DNA of 64,000 nucleotides from Entrophospora sp. SA101 (Eukaryota; Glomeromycota; Glomeromycetes; Entrophosporales; Entrophosporaceae): positions 33,262 to 97,261 of the forward strand of contig CAUDNR010000258.1 in the NCBI GenBank assembly GCA_958430865.1. The letters run 5' to 3'. This document shows positions 49,179 through 61,616 of the stretch, one piece after another. A program made the translations under genes and the position numbers. Position 1 is the first letter of the stretch. Each line of letters opens with the position of its first letter. The notes beneath the pieces are model-generated. The model saw only the letters and a list, made by a program, of their open reading frames with translations. It did no database searches and had not been told where the DNA came from.

Positions 49179-50069
49179 ATGTCTGAAACAGAAAAAGAAC
49201 TCACTGCCACTCCTTCTACTTCTTCAAATAAAGGTAAAATTATAAATTATAGGATAATAGAAGAAGTAAAATATTGACATTTGTGTAATGCATTTTTTTC
49301 TTTAAGAAGGAGAAACCAAAGAAATTATTAAAGTGAATAGGTGGAATATTGTAGAATTGAAATTTGCGTGCGATGATTATATTCAAAAGGTAAATTAATT
49401 CAAGATTATTAGTATGTGATTTTTAGTATTAATATTTATATTAATATTTATTTTTATGTTATTTTTATAGTTTTTTACAAGTAATTTGAAATATAAACAA
49501 AACAATATCCATACAGATGTTAAACTTATTTTAGGATATTTGGCATGTCTCGTTGCTTGTTTTTGTGGCTATTATGGACATGTAACACCGTTTGAAGATA
49601 CTAAACTAATCACTTTCATATGTATTATTATGTATCCTACCTAATATTTATTTATATCTAATATACATTACTTACATTCATTATAATCTTCTTAATATTA
49701 CTAATATTTTAAAGATATTTTGTTTTAAATACAATCTTGATGCTTTATTTATTTTTTATTGAAAGTGACATAATATTCATTGGAGATTCAACAAATGGTG
49801 ATGATCAACAGCAACAGCACACTTTGATTATTCATACAAATGCTAAAAGATATTCAAATCTTTATAGTATTATTTTTGAGTTAAAGAACAAAAATGAATC
49901 ACTGTTATCTTTATCATCTACAGATAAAGGATCAGAATATAAAATTTCTAAATCTTATGGTAGTTGGTTTGATGTCAATGGTGTATTGGATATTAAAAGA
50001 TTTGAAAATGATTTAACTGAAGGATTGGGTGTTGTAGTTTCTGGAAATAATAAACCACACACACAATAA
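49179..50069 (+). CDS. Signal peptidase complex subunit 2 (SPC25)
   Basis: Exons 49179-49233, 49307-49389, 49471-49631 and 49715-50069 join in phase to 217 residues, about the usual size for the family. After a polar N-terminus come VNRWNIVELKFACDDYI and the SPC25 core. Two adjacent membrane segments follow at about 64-82 (LILGYLACLVACFCGYYG) and 91-114, separated by HVTPFEDTK. A cytosolic beta-rich tail follows with RYSNLYSIIFEL and SYGSWFDVNGVLD. This small subunit sits in the ER membrane in the signal peptidase complex and supports cleavage of signal peptides by the catalytic Sec11 subunit and contact with the translocon. All introns are short and GT-AG. The start ATG follows a T-rich leader. 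SPC25 is usually single-copy. Confidence 0.88.
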
Positions 50070-52785
50070 CTAATATTGTATACATTAGAGAAAGAGATAG
50101 AGAAATCAAAAATGGTAACCTTTTAATAATTATTATTTATATTTAGTTGTATACAAACTCAAATGAATTGGGTCGAAAAGTTTTACAATTTGAATTAGTC
50201 TATTTATTTTGAGGCATAAAAAATATAAAGATATTTTATTATTATTACCTTGGTGGTAAAATTTAATTTTTTAAAAGAACTTTGCAAGTTACAAATTATA
50301 AAATTTTCAGAATGAATAAATGAATAAGGCGTGATTATTTTATGTTTTAATTTTGTGATAGTAGCATCGTTGTCATTATAACCGTCTTAAAAAACTTAAA
50401 ATACTAGTGAATCACTGCGTTCCAACCAATGGGGTGAATATCTAATGATTTAAATCATATTCCACTTTTTACCAAATAGCATATGGAGTGGTGTAATTTT
50501 TTCATCTTCAACTTCTTCTGAAAAACCTCCAGCCAGGAAAGCTCTTAAAATCAGGCTTTGCCCTGATTCGGAAGAAAAAAATCCTTGCATCTTTTCAAAT
50601 AATAATCCGAAATATATGAATGTAAAAAAGATAAGCATTATAAATGAAAAAATATATTAAATCGTACCCACATTCCATTCTTTAGAGATTAGTTCAACAG
50701 GTTTTTCTAAATCCTTTTTCATAATATCTCTAATCCAAAAAACTATTTCATAAGTTGATTTATAAAGCCATGTATCTGTGCCTCTTCTCTATTTTCTTTT
50801 TTTTTCCTCCCTGATTTTGTCAACCTTATCTGTGTCATGAGATAATTATTGTAATTATTAACCTTTCATTATTCAATGGACTGTTTAATTATTTAGGATG
50901 GCCAACATCCCAGTTGGATGTTGAATGAAACAAAGTAATTTTATTTCATAAATTAATCAAGATGATCAAGACAGAGAGCCTAATCAAAAGATTAACGACA
51001 ACTATATATCTGTAAATATCATTTCTTGTTGTAACAGTGAATGTTTGTTAATATATGTTTATGTGCGTATATTTATTGTTTGGATATTCTTTTTTGAATG
51101 TTTTGTTGTTGAATGTTTGTTGAGGAGTTTTATAGAAGCAGAAGAAGTGTTGTTAACATGGAGCGTTTCATGATTGGTTATACTATTTGACTGTGTACTG
51201 TGGTCAGATTTAAATGATTTCTTTGGAGTTGCAGCTTTTATTCATTATTTGTTATAGTTATTATTACTTTGTTGAATTAAATAATATTGGTTTGTTTTAA
51301 TCATTTAATTTTATATTAAATGCTTTGTTTTATTTGTATCTATATTAGCTTGTAAGTGCTTGCAAATAAATAATTAAAGCTATTTCACAAATTGTAGACT
51401 TCTTGGATAAGAACACAACCTGTCTTCTTGTTAATTTCTAGTTTCCCCTTATCAAAAAGTGTAACTCACTGCATAGTGATAGTGACATCTAGATGCATAC
51501 CTTGCAATTACTTTACATTCTGCCAGTTACACCATCCATGATACTCTTTATTAAGTCAACCAACATTCACGTCATAGAGTTATTTTCATTTCTTCTGTGC
51601 ATATTATTATTTGTAAAATCTAAAATAAACTTATAATTTAATGACTCTCGATAATAATATAATATTTTTTTTAGAGATTTAATGTTTTTGTTGGTTTGTT
51701 TTCTTTTATTGCTTCTATTACCACTACTATAATAATAGTTTTATGATCTGATGAATTTGCAACAAAAATTTCTATGTGAAAGTCAAATTTTTTTAACAGG
51801 TCATTTTTATCATCTTCATTTCTAGCACTGATAAAAAAAATAAGGCCAATAAATATTTAAACTATGAATTGAGTTGCAACATGCTGCAACAACCGCATTC
51901 CTCAATATCAAAAATCATTTTTTTATCGTTTGCCAAGTTTCCGTAAGCCATCAATGTTAATTTTATCTAACCTTTTATATTACATGATTAGAAATCTTCA
52001 ATTAAGAATAGTCAAGACCTAAACATGTAATTTTTCTAAAGAAGGAGCTTGACCTATTGCAATATATACCAAACATACTTTCATCGACATTTAATGTTAC
52101 ATGCGGTAGGGTTAACCCTAGAGTCTTATAGACGGTTGATGCAAATGCATTTTGAAGGGGGATCGCTTTTATTATAAACCATCACAATTTTGATAAGACG
52201 TTAATTATAAATTGAATGGCGTGTTAAAAACTCCTTGTATTCAATTTTTCCTCTACATATATTATTATTGGGGCTGTAATGAAGTTCATGGAGGATTTTT
52301 TTTTCTTTGTAAGTTTCGCAAGTAATCTTTCCTTGGATAATCTTTAAGCAGTTTAATTTTTCTCGCCTTGTTCTTGTGTCAACGAAAATAAAATGGGCGA
52401 GATATCATAAATTCATTAAATATCACTTTACAAGTATATAGTACAATTGTGATGTTAAAAAATTGATTCCTTTTATATAATATTTACATATCTAAACCCT
52501 ATTTCCAATTTAAATAAACATTTCTACATGTATATACATTTTAATTAAACCATAGTCATAAATTGTTTCTTAGAACATTTATAAATGTTTTTTTTACAAA
52601 TAGAAAGAGATAAAAAAATAAAAGATATTCATATATTTAATTTTAAAGCTTAAACATAAATATTTATTATTTAAAATAAATCTTAATTTATAAATAATAA
52701 ATCATCAAAATTCTTAGTGTTAGTGTTATTGATAATGGTATTAATATTATCGAAATTATTATATGAAATTCCAAGTCCATTTTCG
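50070..52785. other. Intergenic region with a possible dead gene end
   Basis: On the minus strand at about 50780-50450 two blocks look coding: WLYKSTYEIVFWIRDIMKKD...SKEWN, then after a GTGGGT...AAAAG gap MQGFFSSESGQSLILRAF to WNMI and a stop. No start or family could be assigned. The rest, to the end of the HMG gene, shows nothing I can support. Confidence 0.35.
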
Positions 52786-53859
52786 TCAATTTAAAAAATC
52801 ATTTTGTAATTGTTGTTGTTCATAAATATTTATAAATTGTTGAAAATCATCATCATTATTATCTGAAAATATTTCGAATTCTGAGGATGAATATGGTGGT
52901 GGTTGAACGAATGAATTAATTAAATTTACAAAATTTTGTTGTTCATATAAATTATCAATGTCTGGTGAAGCTTGGTAGTCATTTGTTGTCGTAGATAGCA
53001 ACATATCTTGATCGAAAAAATTTAAATATTGATTTAAAATATCCTCAGAATAATTAAGATTTGATGTAAGAGATGACGCGTTTAGCATATTTTGAATAAG
53101 AATATCAACGTTGTTGTCGTTGTTGTTGTTGTTGTTGAAGAATAAATTGAAATCGATTGAAGGATCAGGCGAAGAATCTGTTGAAGAATCTGTCAAAGAA
53201 AAAGTTGAAAGAGGTGAAAATGAAGTAGTATTGTTGTTGTTGAAATTATCGAAATTATCGAAATCATCGAAATTATCGCAAGTTAAAGAATCAATTGCAT
53301 TGGCAATATTAGCAATATTATCATTACTTTCAATAATAGTAGCAGATGGTTTAGATTTTTTATTTTTATTTTTATTTGTATTTCCATTTGATTGTTTAAC
53401 ATTAAGACGGGTTTTAGAAGATTTATTTTTCCGACCAAAATAAATAAAATTCCGACGTTCTCTTTTATTAGGTTTGATTGATTTTGGATTCATTTCGTTG
53501 AGACAATCGAATGCTTCCTTGGAAAGTTTTTTATATTCATCTTTGACATATTGAGGTTCGTTTTCCCAAGATTTGGAAACCATTGTTGAAATAACAGACA
53601 TTGGTAACTTGTATCCATTAGCTTGTGCTGCATCCAGAAAAACTTTACGATAAATGATGAAAGCGTTAGGAGATCTTGTAGGCAATTTACCATTGATTTG
53701 TTTAACGATCAATTCACGAGCATCAATTACAGGTGGGAAGGGTGGTTTGATGAATGGATGACTGCTACTAGTAGAGATGACTTGATTTATTCTCGGGTTA
53801 CTAGTGTCAATGAAAAAAACGGCTCTGTTGTTGTTTGAAGAATTGTTAAGGTTATTCAT
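52786..53859 (-). CDS. MATA-HMG-type HMG-box transcription factor
   Basis: Single-exon gene for 357 residues. An HMG box lies at about 62-118: RSPNAFIIYRKVFLD, then LPMSVISTMVSKSWENEP and VKDEYKKLSKEA. The start RSPNAFI.YR and the S..I...W..E spacing fit the fungal MATA-HMG class. A basic stretch follows (KPNKRERRNFIYFGRKNK), likely nuclear localisation or extra DNA contact. The remaining 200 residues are low-complexity Asn/Asp/Ser/Gln-rich with Asn runs encoded by GTT/ATT repeats on the plus strand, typical of activation regions. The HMG family is greatly expanded in Rhizophagus. Relation to mating identity cannot be inferred here, since no homeodomain or sexM-type neighbours are seen. Plus-strand frames over this gene are shadows. 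Confidence 0.9.
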   Translation of the reverse strand: MNNLNNSSNNNRAVFFIDTSNPRINQVISTSSSHPFIKPPFPPVIDARELIVKQINGKLPTRSPNAFIIYRKVFLDAAQANGYKLPMSVISTMVSKSWENEPQYVKDEYKKLSKEAFDCLNEMNPKSIKPNKRERRNFIYFGRKNKSSKTRLNVKQSNGNTNKNKNKKSKPSATIIESNDNIANIANAIDSLTCDNFDDFDNFDNFNNNNTTSFSPLSTFSLTDSSTDSSPDPSIDFNLFFNNNNNNDNNVDILIQNMLNASSLTSNLNYSEDILNQYLNFFDQDMLLSTTTNDYQASPDIDNLYEQQNFVNLINSFVQPPPYSSSEFEIFSDNNDDDFQQFINIYEQQQLQNDFLN

Positions 53860-56486
53860 TTTGTTGAAAGTTGTTTTTTTTTGTAAAAGGTTGTTTGAGG
53901 GTTTACTAAATTTAGTAATTTATGGTTTATTTATTTTGCTCAAGTTTTGATTTTTTGAATTTTCTAGAATGACAAAAAACTTTGTACTTATACTTTTTTG
54001 TTGAGCTAAACGAACCAAAAGATTCATATTTGTGTTTTTATTTTTAGAAAATTTAAAAGTCGTACAATTTCTTTTTTGATACTCGCCATTATTCCACTTA
54101 ATTACTTTATAAAGAATTCTCTGGTTTCTTTAAAATTTTTTAGTTTAAAGAGCGTTTTAGCTGCAAATGATTATTAATCAACTTATAAATAAGCGCACCG
54201 TACTTTGTTAATCAATGCATTAGCCACACAGCCACTTTAATTATAACAATGATATAATAACAATAATGCAAACATTCTTATTAATAGTTATTATTAATTA
54301 ATATTAATATTAATAGTAATAGTAAATAATTTCGAAAAGCCGTTGAATTAATTCAATGCCAAAAACTATCATTACCTTCGGCATTTTCAAAACATTAATT
54401 TTAAAAATTATTACAATTTTAGTAATTCATAGTTATTAAATAAATTGGCACGATAATCCTTTCTTATTATGTCACTTTTCCTTTGGTAAAGAACATTTAT
54501 TTGGACAATGTTTCACATTTGGTGTTGTAAATTAATAATAATTGGATGATGGGACCCAAAAGAAAATAAAAAAGTTCTTCCCATGCAAATACTAGTTTTT
54601 TATTAAGGTTGAGAACACAAAATGCATTGTACAAAGTGTTAAATAAAATTATTATATTTTTTTTCATAATCTATATCAATATGGATGGGAGAGTAATACA
54701 TTCCTGTAAGCAATCATACCAATAATATACAATTAAACACTGTATATCAAAACAACAATTAACCGACCATAATTTATTCGTTAATTCAGGAAATGAAAGC
54801 TATCTGTAAGGAATTAAACCTTATGGTTGTACTATAGATATCTGAGTAGTTGTTGATTATTATTTATTAGACTTTGTCAGCATAATAAAAAAATCCTGTA
54901 TTCTTTTCATTTGTCAAAAGAATTAAGATTGACTACCGAAACCTTAAGTGGTGGTGGGCGGTGGGTTATTGGATTGCATTATACGTGTTGAAGCTAAAAA
55001 AGTCTTTATGACATAATTTGAAATGGTGTATCACAAGGCAATGAGTAAGCACATGCACAGACGGACAAATGTTAATTATATCAAATCTAAAACTTAAGCT
55101 TAATAAATTTTCTTTTGAATGGCTTTCTTAAAAGTTTAGTTTACAGCTTGTATGACCTTGGTAATATATATCAACCGTATACATAGTTATGGATAAATTG
55201 GTTGGAAGTATCACTTTTAAGTTGTGCGCTTTTAATTAATTCGTCGATTGTTTCATTGCCATTATTCCCATCCTTGAATCAATAACTAGTTAACATTTTT
55301 ATCGCTAGTTAATGTTCTATTTATTTCTTGAAAAATTTTATATTAAGTTATGGAATATCTATTTATAGCATATTACAATAAAATAATTTAATGAAAAAAT
55401 CTATAAATATTATAACATCCAATAATTGTAAAATCATTTGGATTAATAGTTATTGATGGATCATACGTATAAAATTTTATCCACTTTATCAAATATTTTT
55501 CCAATTGTATTTTTCCCTAGAATAGTCGAGCTACAATTTACACTTTAGAGTTGCTTAATAGTTTCTAAAGAAAATGACGTTTGCCACAAATACCCAGTTT
55601 TACGGAAACTCTTCTATGGCCAAATTTTTCGCAGAATCATGATGCTATTATAAATTAAATATTGCACAAGTTAAAAACTTTATAATTGACTGGTATGGTG
55701 AAAATCAATGCTCTGAATCCATGTTCAAAATACAATTATTCAAATCCTCATGAGGTTTCTTGTCGTATTTTTTCTCTCCCTGCAATATTGGAACTCTGCC
55801 CGTCCTTATTTTCTACGACTTTATTGAATAGTCAATTGCATTTTGATCTGGAAGATAAAGGATTTGTTCTATTCTTTTTATCACGATATTTTCAGCGACC
55901 TTTCCCAGTTTTCGCGGTCGACTACACCTAGTCCCACTAAAGCTAATAATGATTTAATCCAGTTAGAAACAACGTGAATCCTCTAGAATGCTTTGTCTCA
56001 CATTTCTACATCTATCAATTCCGGAACATGAACACTGTTTATTGTTATCAAAATAAATTAAATATTGCAGAGTTAAAGTTCCTCATTTATAATTGACTGG
56101 TATGGCGGAAATCGGAGCTCTGGGCCCCCTATGAACCAAATTTTTAAATTAAATTGTGTTATTGTGATATAAAATTTTCTTACCATATTCTACCCTCACT
56201 TGTGAATAACATTTGAATTTACTCCAAGATTGTATCTATTTTGGACTCTTTTTTGATGCTTTTCTGGATATTATAAAAACTAATTGATTAAAAATTCAAT
56301 ACAATCAATCACTTACTTGATGAATTAATAAGTAATCAATAATAACAGTAATCTGGTGCTGGACTTTGATAACAGATTCTAAAATTATTACTTGTAAAAT
56401 AATTGCCAGTTATTTAGCTATTAGTAATATATAATATTAATATTATTGGTCATGTAGTACAAGCAGTTTAAAGGCCCAAATTTTCA
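53860..56486. other. Intergenic repeat-bearing region
   Basis: Contains the left arm of a long inverted repeat (54657-54742). It also holds two direct copies of a sequence containing TTTATAATTGACTGGTATGG, at about 55651-55725 and 56058-56125. No gene is supported; the frame at 55686-55931 lies within this repeat. Confidence 0.4.
54657..54742. repeat. Left arm of a long inverted repeat
   Basis: From 54657 (TTTTCATAATCTATATCAAT...) about 81 nt read as the reverse complement of 63914-64000 with almost no differences before divergence near AAACACTG/AAATACTG. The arms are 9.2 kb apart, and the right arm runs to the window edge. Confidence 0.7.
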
Positions 56487-57012
56487 TATAATTATTTTGC
56501 TTCCCAAAGTTATAAACGTTTCAATTGAAACCAATTTAATTAATTAAAGAAAAATTGCCTTTGCATAAACTGTTAAAACTCATCACACATATATAACAAT
56601 GCCAAATTTTAGGTACTTTGATGTACCTTCCACATTGCAATTGTAATTTTTGTCATAAATTCCAACTCCTTAAAATCGAAATCTATGGAACATTAATATT
56701 AGGCATGCAAAATTTGTTATCATCAAATTCAATTTGGACCTGTCCTAGTACTTATGTATGAACTAGCTCAAACCATAATTTTTGATTCAAAGGTTTGACG
56801 GTTCGATTTGAACCAAACTTACTACATGAAAAAAAATCGCGCACATTTTCAAAAACAATGATTGCACAAAAATGCACATAATGAAAAAAATTAATCTTAC
56901 TTCTCTATCATTTTTATTAAACTTTGATCAAAATTTCTTTGACAAAGTATTTCTCACTTCAAAAAAAAAATAAAAATAATTATTCAAAAACACAATAATC
57001 TTCAACATATGG
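56487..57012. repeat. Approximately 520-bp direct repeat, copy 1
   Basis: From TATTTTGCTTCCCAAAGTTA to ATAATCTTCAACATATG this matches 60156-60727 in the same orientation with scattered substitutions and small indels. It could be paired LTR-like repeats or a segmental duplication. I saw no clear TG...CA ends, primer-binding site or gag-pol remnants between the copies. Confidence 0.65.
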
Positions 57013-57607
57013 GGTCTGTACTAGGAAAATCGAGTTTCCAGACAAAAAATCTATTTTTGATAACAACCCTTATAACCCCCTCTAAGTGGGAATGAGTGAT
57101 AGTGTGCACTTAGAGAAACAAAGCATTTCATTGGTTGCATGTGACACCAATAAAGAATAAAATTTATTAATTAATTATAACATCATCATTATCATTAAGA
57201 TTATATTGTAGTTTGCCTCATTGTATTTATTACTTTCAAACTAATATATCTATCAAGAGAGTTAAACCAGTTTTATTTGTTGACTAGAAAAAACAATTCA
57301 TATTTTTGAGAATTAGATAAAGTTACTACTCTTTTTGGATTTTTGGAGGCATTTTATTTAGAAGCAATAAAAGAATAAAATATTTAATGAGATGAGTGCG
57401 AGTGCAAAAATTAGATGGTTGGATATCTAAGAATATATATTATTTTTAATTTGGGGCATGCTGCAACAAAGTGAACATTTATATTACCAAGAATTTCAGG
57501 GATCAAAATTTGTAATGTGATTATTAAAATCTCCCATTTGTTTGTTATCTTTGTTTTTTCCTTAATATCAAATGATATAAAATTACTCCTATATAAAAAT
57601 AATTAAT
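57013..57607. other. Intergenic DNA with a dispersed repeat
   Basis: At about 57451-57525 is a GGGGCATGCTGCAACAAAG...TGAACATTTATAT repeat, related to 48207-48280. No gene was seen. Confidence 0.4.
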
Positions 57608-57870
57608 GTGAAAATCATTTATATCAGGTCTACTATAGAACTCAAGAATTATAGTACTATCAGAAGTATTTTAAAAGAGGAACAAGGTGAAAAAATTGCT
57701 CCTTACATTTTCAAAATAAATGATACTCAGACAATTGAAGCTTATCTAAGAAAAGAAAGGATTACCTATGAAATTTATCAAGAAGAAAGAAAATAATAAA
57801 CATCAGGAAAAGAAATCAGAATGAAGGTGTGCTATTACCTAACAAAAAATAGAAATCCTTAGAAGGAAAA
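57608..57870 (+). pseudogene. KNYSTI repeat peptide, truncated copy
   Basis: The frame contains ELKNYSTIRSILKEEQGEK and INDTQTIEAYLRKERITYEI, and is near-identical to the minus-strand copy at 7723-7908. After YQEERK one A is missing relative to that copy, creating an early TAA. DNA similarity continues to about 57870. It is preceded by the 57451 repeat. Function unknown. Confidence 0.45.
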
Positions 57871-57978
57871 AAATGAAGTCTTATGATTGAACAATTAATC
57901 TACCTTTTCCTTTTAATTCTTTTAGTAACATAAATCATAGCAATTATAAAAACCTAAGATTAAAGTTATACCTGCTAT

Positions 57979-58308
57979 TCATAATCCAATAGATTTACCA
58001 TCAAAATTTTCTTCATTCTTTGAAATATTATTTTTATATTCCTCTGGATCTTTGGCAAAATCTTCATCTTTTAAATCACTCACAGTAGTTTTAGCATGGT
58101 AAATATTAGGACCTTGTAGTTCTTTGCAACACTTGTAGTCAGGCATTACATAAATTTTTTCAGGCTGGTTAACAAAAACCTTACTAGTTTCCAAAATTAT
58201 TCTAGGACTATCATCAATAAAGATGTCAAAATCAGAATATTTTTTCTTTATGTAATCAGGGCGGTCAGGTTTTTTTACACCATTGACATCCTTGAATTTT
58301 ACTATACC
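57979..58308 (-). pseudogene. HAD-like ORF fragment
   Basis: The minus strand is open for about 110 codons: KFKDVNGVKKPDRPDYIKKK, then YSDFDIFIDDSPRII, VMPDYKCCKEL, IYHAKTTVSDLKDEDF, ending GKSIGL. The FDIFIDDSP motif resembles the second acidic motif of HAD-type nucleotidases/phosphatases. The nucleophile motif is not present in this piece. The open region begins at an AG-bounded point (58308) without a clear ATG, so the N-terminal half is elsewhere or lost. Confidence 0.4.
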
Positions 58309-58433
58309 TAATTTACAATATCAATCAATAGACATAAAAGAATTTTGGCTATTGAGTTAAAGTGTTCAAATAATTTCAGATATAATCTCAGCAACTATGA
58401 AAAACTATTTCTAAAATTTCGGAATTGGCAACA

Positions 58434-58480
58434 ATTACCTATTAAGAGAGTCAATTTCAACTAACATGTAGTCTACACTA
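58434..58480. repeat. Degraded end of the small element nested near 7.1 kb
   Basis: CCTATTAAGAGAGTCAATTT followed by CAACTAACATG resembles 7151-7180 (CTATTAAGAGAGACAATTTC, AGCCAACATG). It is probably a solo remnant of the same family. Confidence 0.4.
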
Positions 58481-58599
58481 ATTGTTTATTGGAGTTTTGG
58501 CAGTCACCAAGAGGTTTTAGCAAGCAACCTTAATGTGATGAAGGGGATTCATTTTATAAGGTATCCATTAAGGAATTTCAGAAAACCAAAATGTCTAGA

Positions 58600-59010
58600 G
58601 TAATAAAAAATTTTTAGAACAAAACCCTCCTAAACCTCCTCCTAAACCTCCTTCTCAACTCCCTCGCCTTCAACCACATTGCCTGGTTTGTCCTCATAAG
58701 CCCCTCATTCTCCCTCAACCTTTACAATTTATCCTATTTCTAATCAAATGTTCCATCCTCCCTAATTCCCCAGGGTGATTTAAACCCCTTCCACACCTCC
58801 CCTATATCAACGATCCCATCATTTTCTTCATCACCATCTTCATCCTCCTCACCCTCACCCTCATCACCACCATCACTATCTTCTGCCATCACCACCTCTA
58901 GCACCTCATCATCCTCATTATTATCACCATCATCTCCTCCACTGCCTCCACCTCACCCACTTCATCCTCTTCACTATCCTCTTCATTCTCCTCCTCTCTG
59001 ATCAAAACTC
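58600..59010 (-). pseudogene. Acidic-protein relic with strong strand asymmetry
   Basis: The plus strand is strikingly C/T-rich. The minus strand reads EEENEEDSEEDEVGEVEAVE, then after a frame change DDGDNNEDDEVLEVVMAEDS, ending EVWKGFKSPWGIREDGTFD. Farther on it reads LRENEGLMRTNQAMWLKARE and a run of Arg. This looks like a decayed gene with acidic then basic tracts, with at least one frameshift. I cannot name the family. Confidence 0.4.
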
Positions 59011-60155
59011 TTTTTAATAAATTTAATATTTCTGATGTGCATCAGTTAATTAGTTTGAAAAGCAAAGCAAGCTTTCTCAGAAGATGACACCTCATCAAAC
59101 TTCTGGATCTATTCATCATCACCAAATTCATCATCAGTTCTAATAAAAAAAATTTAAGTTTATAAATATTTAACTAGAGTGACATCAAGTTGTAACAACC
59201 ACATCCTTTAAACACTTACGTATTTCTTTTATTGGGATCTGTATTTTCTTTTCTTCTTTGATTAATATTTCTTTTAAGAAGACAAATTTTATTTGATCAA
59301 CAAATGCATCATTAATTATTTATTATCAGTTGCAGGACATTGCATATCTAGTCAGTATATATATATTGTAATTAAATCAAAAGAATAAAAAAAATAATTA
59401 AAAAAACAATAATATAATATACAATATATATATTTTTACATGCATAAATTTAAACAACTAACTACCTTTCATGTAATCAACAAATCACATAATGTCTACA
59501 GTTCACTCTTTCTATAATGAACACTAAATAGAATCTCTATAATAATAATGAACTCTCCTTTTGTCCTTGATCCATTTTTTTGTAATTAACTTCTCTCTCT
59601 ATAACAAACAAAGGCATTTGAATGTTTTGTAATTGTATATTTTTATTTTTTTTCAAAGTAAAAAAATAAAATTTTTGCACACCTTAATAAATTTATATAT
59701 AAAATTTGAAATCTTTGGTTCATTACAAAATCTTGCAGTTTGCAGGATTAACGGGATTATTTTTAACCAAAATTAAGTTTCCAACGAAAGGTATATTATT
59801 GCAAAATATTTTTGGGTTTTACAATTATTTTTGATCATGTTATTATTTTTTCTATTTTAAATAATTGAATTAGAACGGTCACACAATAGAAAAAAGATCG
59901 CCAATCGATTTTGCCACATGTGACAAATTCAAATGTCCGCCATGCTGTTTCATACTATCACTAATTTTTTTTTTCAACCATTTTCTATTATTAATTAATA
60001 TTTTTTTATATATATTTAGAAATGTAATGATTAAAATTAAAGGCATTTATTTATTAGTGACATTAGCAGGATGTTATCATATATATAAGCTAAAAGAAAA
60101 GAAAATTTTGTTGATTTTGATTAAAGTTTCATTAATGATTATTAATGGTTTTATT
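59011..60155. other. Intergenic DNA, nothing recognised
   Basis: AT-rich, with TA-rich tracts near 59355-59430. The hydrophobic frame at 60027-60209 runs into the direct repeat at 60156 and is not supported as a gene. Confidence 0.4.
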
Positions 60156-60727
60156 TTTTCATGTATAGCTATTTTGCTTCCCAAAGTTATAAACGTTTCA
60201 AGATTTTGACTATTGAAATCAATTTAATTAATTAAAGAAAAATTGCCTTTGCATAAACTGTTATAACTCATCATACATATATAACAACGCCAAATTTTAG
60301 ATACTTTGATGTACCTTCCCATTGCAAATGTAATTTTTGTCATTCCAACTCTTTAAAATCGAAATCTATGATAACATTAGTATTAGGCATGCAAAATTTG
60401 TTATTGTCAAATTCAATTTGTCCTAGAACTTACGTATGAACTGGCTCGAACCATGATTTTCGATTCGAACCAAACTTACTATATATATACATGGAAAAAA
60501 ATCGCGCACATTTTCAAAAACAATGATTGCACAAAAACGCACATAATGAAAAAAATTAATAAAATAATAGTATTTTGTTATTTAAGTCGAAATTATACAT
60601 GCTAATCTTACTTTACTGTCATTTTTATTAAACTTTGATCGAAATTTTTTTGACAGAGCATTTCTCGCTTCAAAAAAAAAAAAAAAAAATGAATTGTTCA
60701 AAAACACACAATAATCTTCGACATATG
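60156..60727. repeat. Approximately 520-bp direct repeat, copy 2
   Basis: Same orientation as 56487-57012. It carries an extra segment of roughly 50 bp near 60555-60605 (AATAAAATAATAGTATTTTG...) absent from copy 1, and small indels near 60200 and 60470. Confidence 0.65.
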
Positions 60728-61616
60728 ATGATTCACGTCTTGGATAAACATTATGCTGTTTTGAAATTTTTATAAAAAACATAATTTTTTGAACAAATCC
60801 TTCAAAAAATTTTAAGCTCAAAATGTCACTTTAACTGAAAGTCAATGTGGCGAAATTATCAGTCTTTTATGAAAACAATATATTTAATATCTATAATTTT
60901 TGTCTCACATCATTAAAAAATATCATTTACGAAAAGAACAGGATTGCCTAAATAAGAAAATCAAAAGATCATTTACGAAAAAGAAAGCTGAATTGCCGGT
61001 AGAAAACAAAGACCAAGAAAGAGATGAATTCTTTTTTCCGCATTCATACATTCTTTATCAAATTAATTAATCAACAAACGGGCTATCTTTTATTTATCTG
61101 TTCCGCACAAAATGAGAAACAACAATTAATTATTTCCATAAAAGTACAATCAATCTATCAGACCCGAAAGTAAGCATAATCGCTACGACAAGATGTGTTT
61201 CACAAAAAAATAAACACTATTGCTAAATATCTGCAAAAACGAGCAATAATAACATCATCTTATCTAATATGTAATAAAAATCTTTTTCCTCCTTAGATAA
61301 ACAAATTTCTAATAAAACCAATGAAATATCTTTCCATAAATACGCATTATTTGTTAAATAAATAATAGGTAAAAATATTTAAGATTGTACGGTACACACG
61401 TACAGTAGATCGATCAATTAAACAACAGGTTAAATTTTAAACTTTAAAAAAAAAAAAAACAGGTTAGAATTGTGGATCGTTACTTCTCCAACCAATATAT
61501 AGATCCAGATTATGACTTTATTACAGTAAAATTATTTATATAAATGAGAAAAAAGCCAGCTCCAAAAAAAAAAATTAAAACAAAATAGTCAATTAAAAAA
61601 AATTTAATAAATTACA
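60728..61616. other. Presumed upstream region of the Asn-rich gene
   Basis: No gene was seen. Imperfectly repeated ATTTACGAAAA(G/A)A...GAATTGCC segments occur at about 60927-60995. The promoter of the gene at 61617 should lie in the right part. Confidence 0.35.

Noticed and set aside
53111..53443. 110-codon plus-strand ORF inside the HMG gene
   Set aside because: It is the Leu/Glu-rich antisense of Asn/Ser codon repeats in the HMG protein.
60027..60209. Hydrophobic 60-codon ORF
   Set aside because: Overlaps the start of a direct repeat whose other copy has no such frame.
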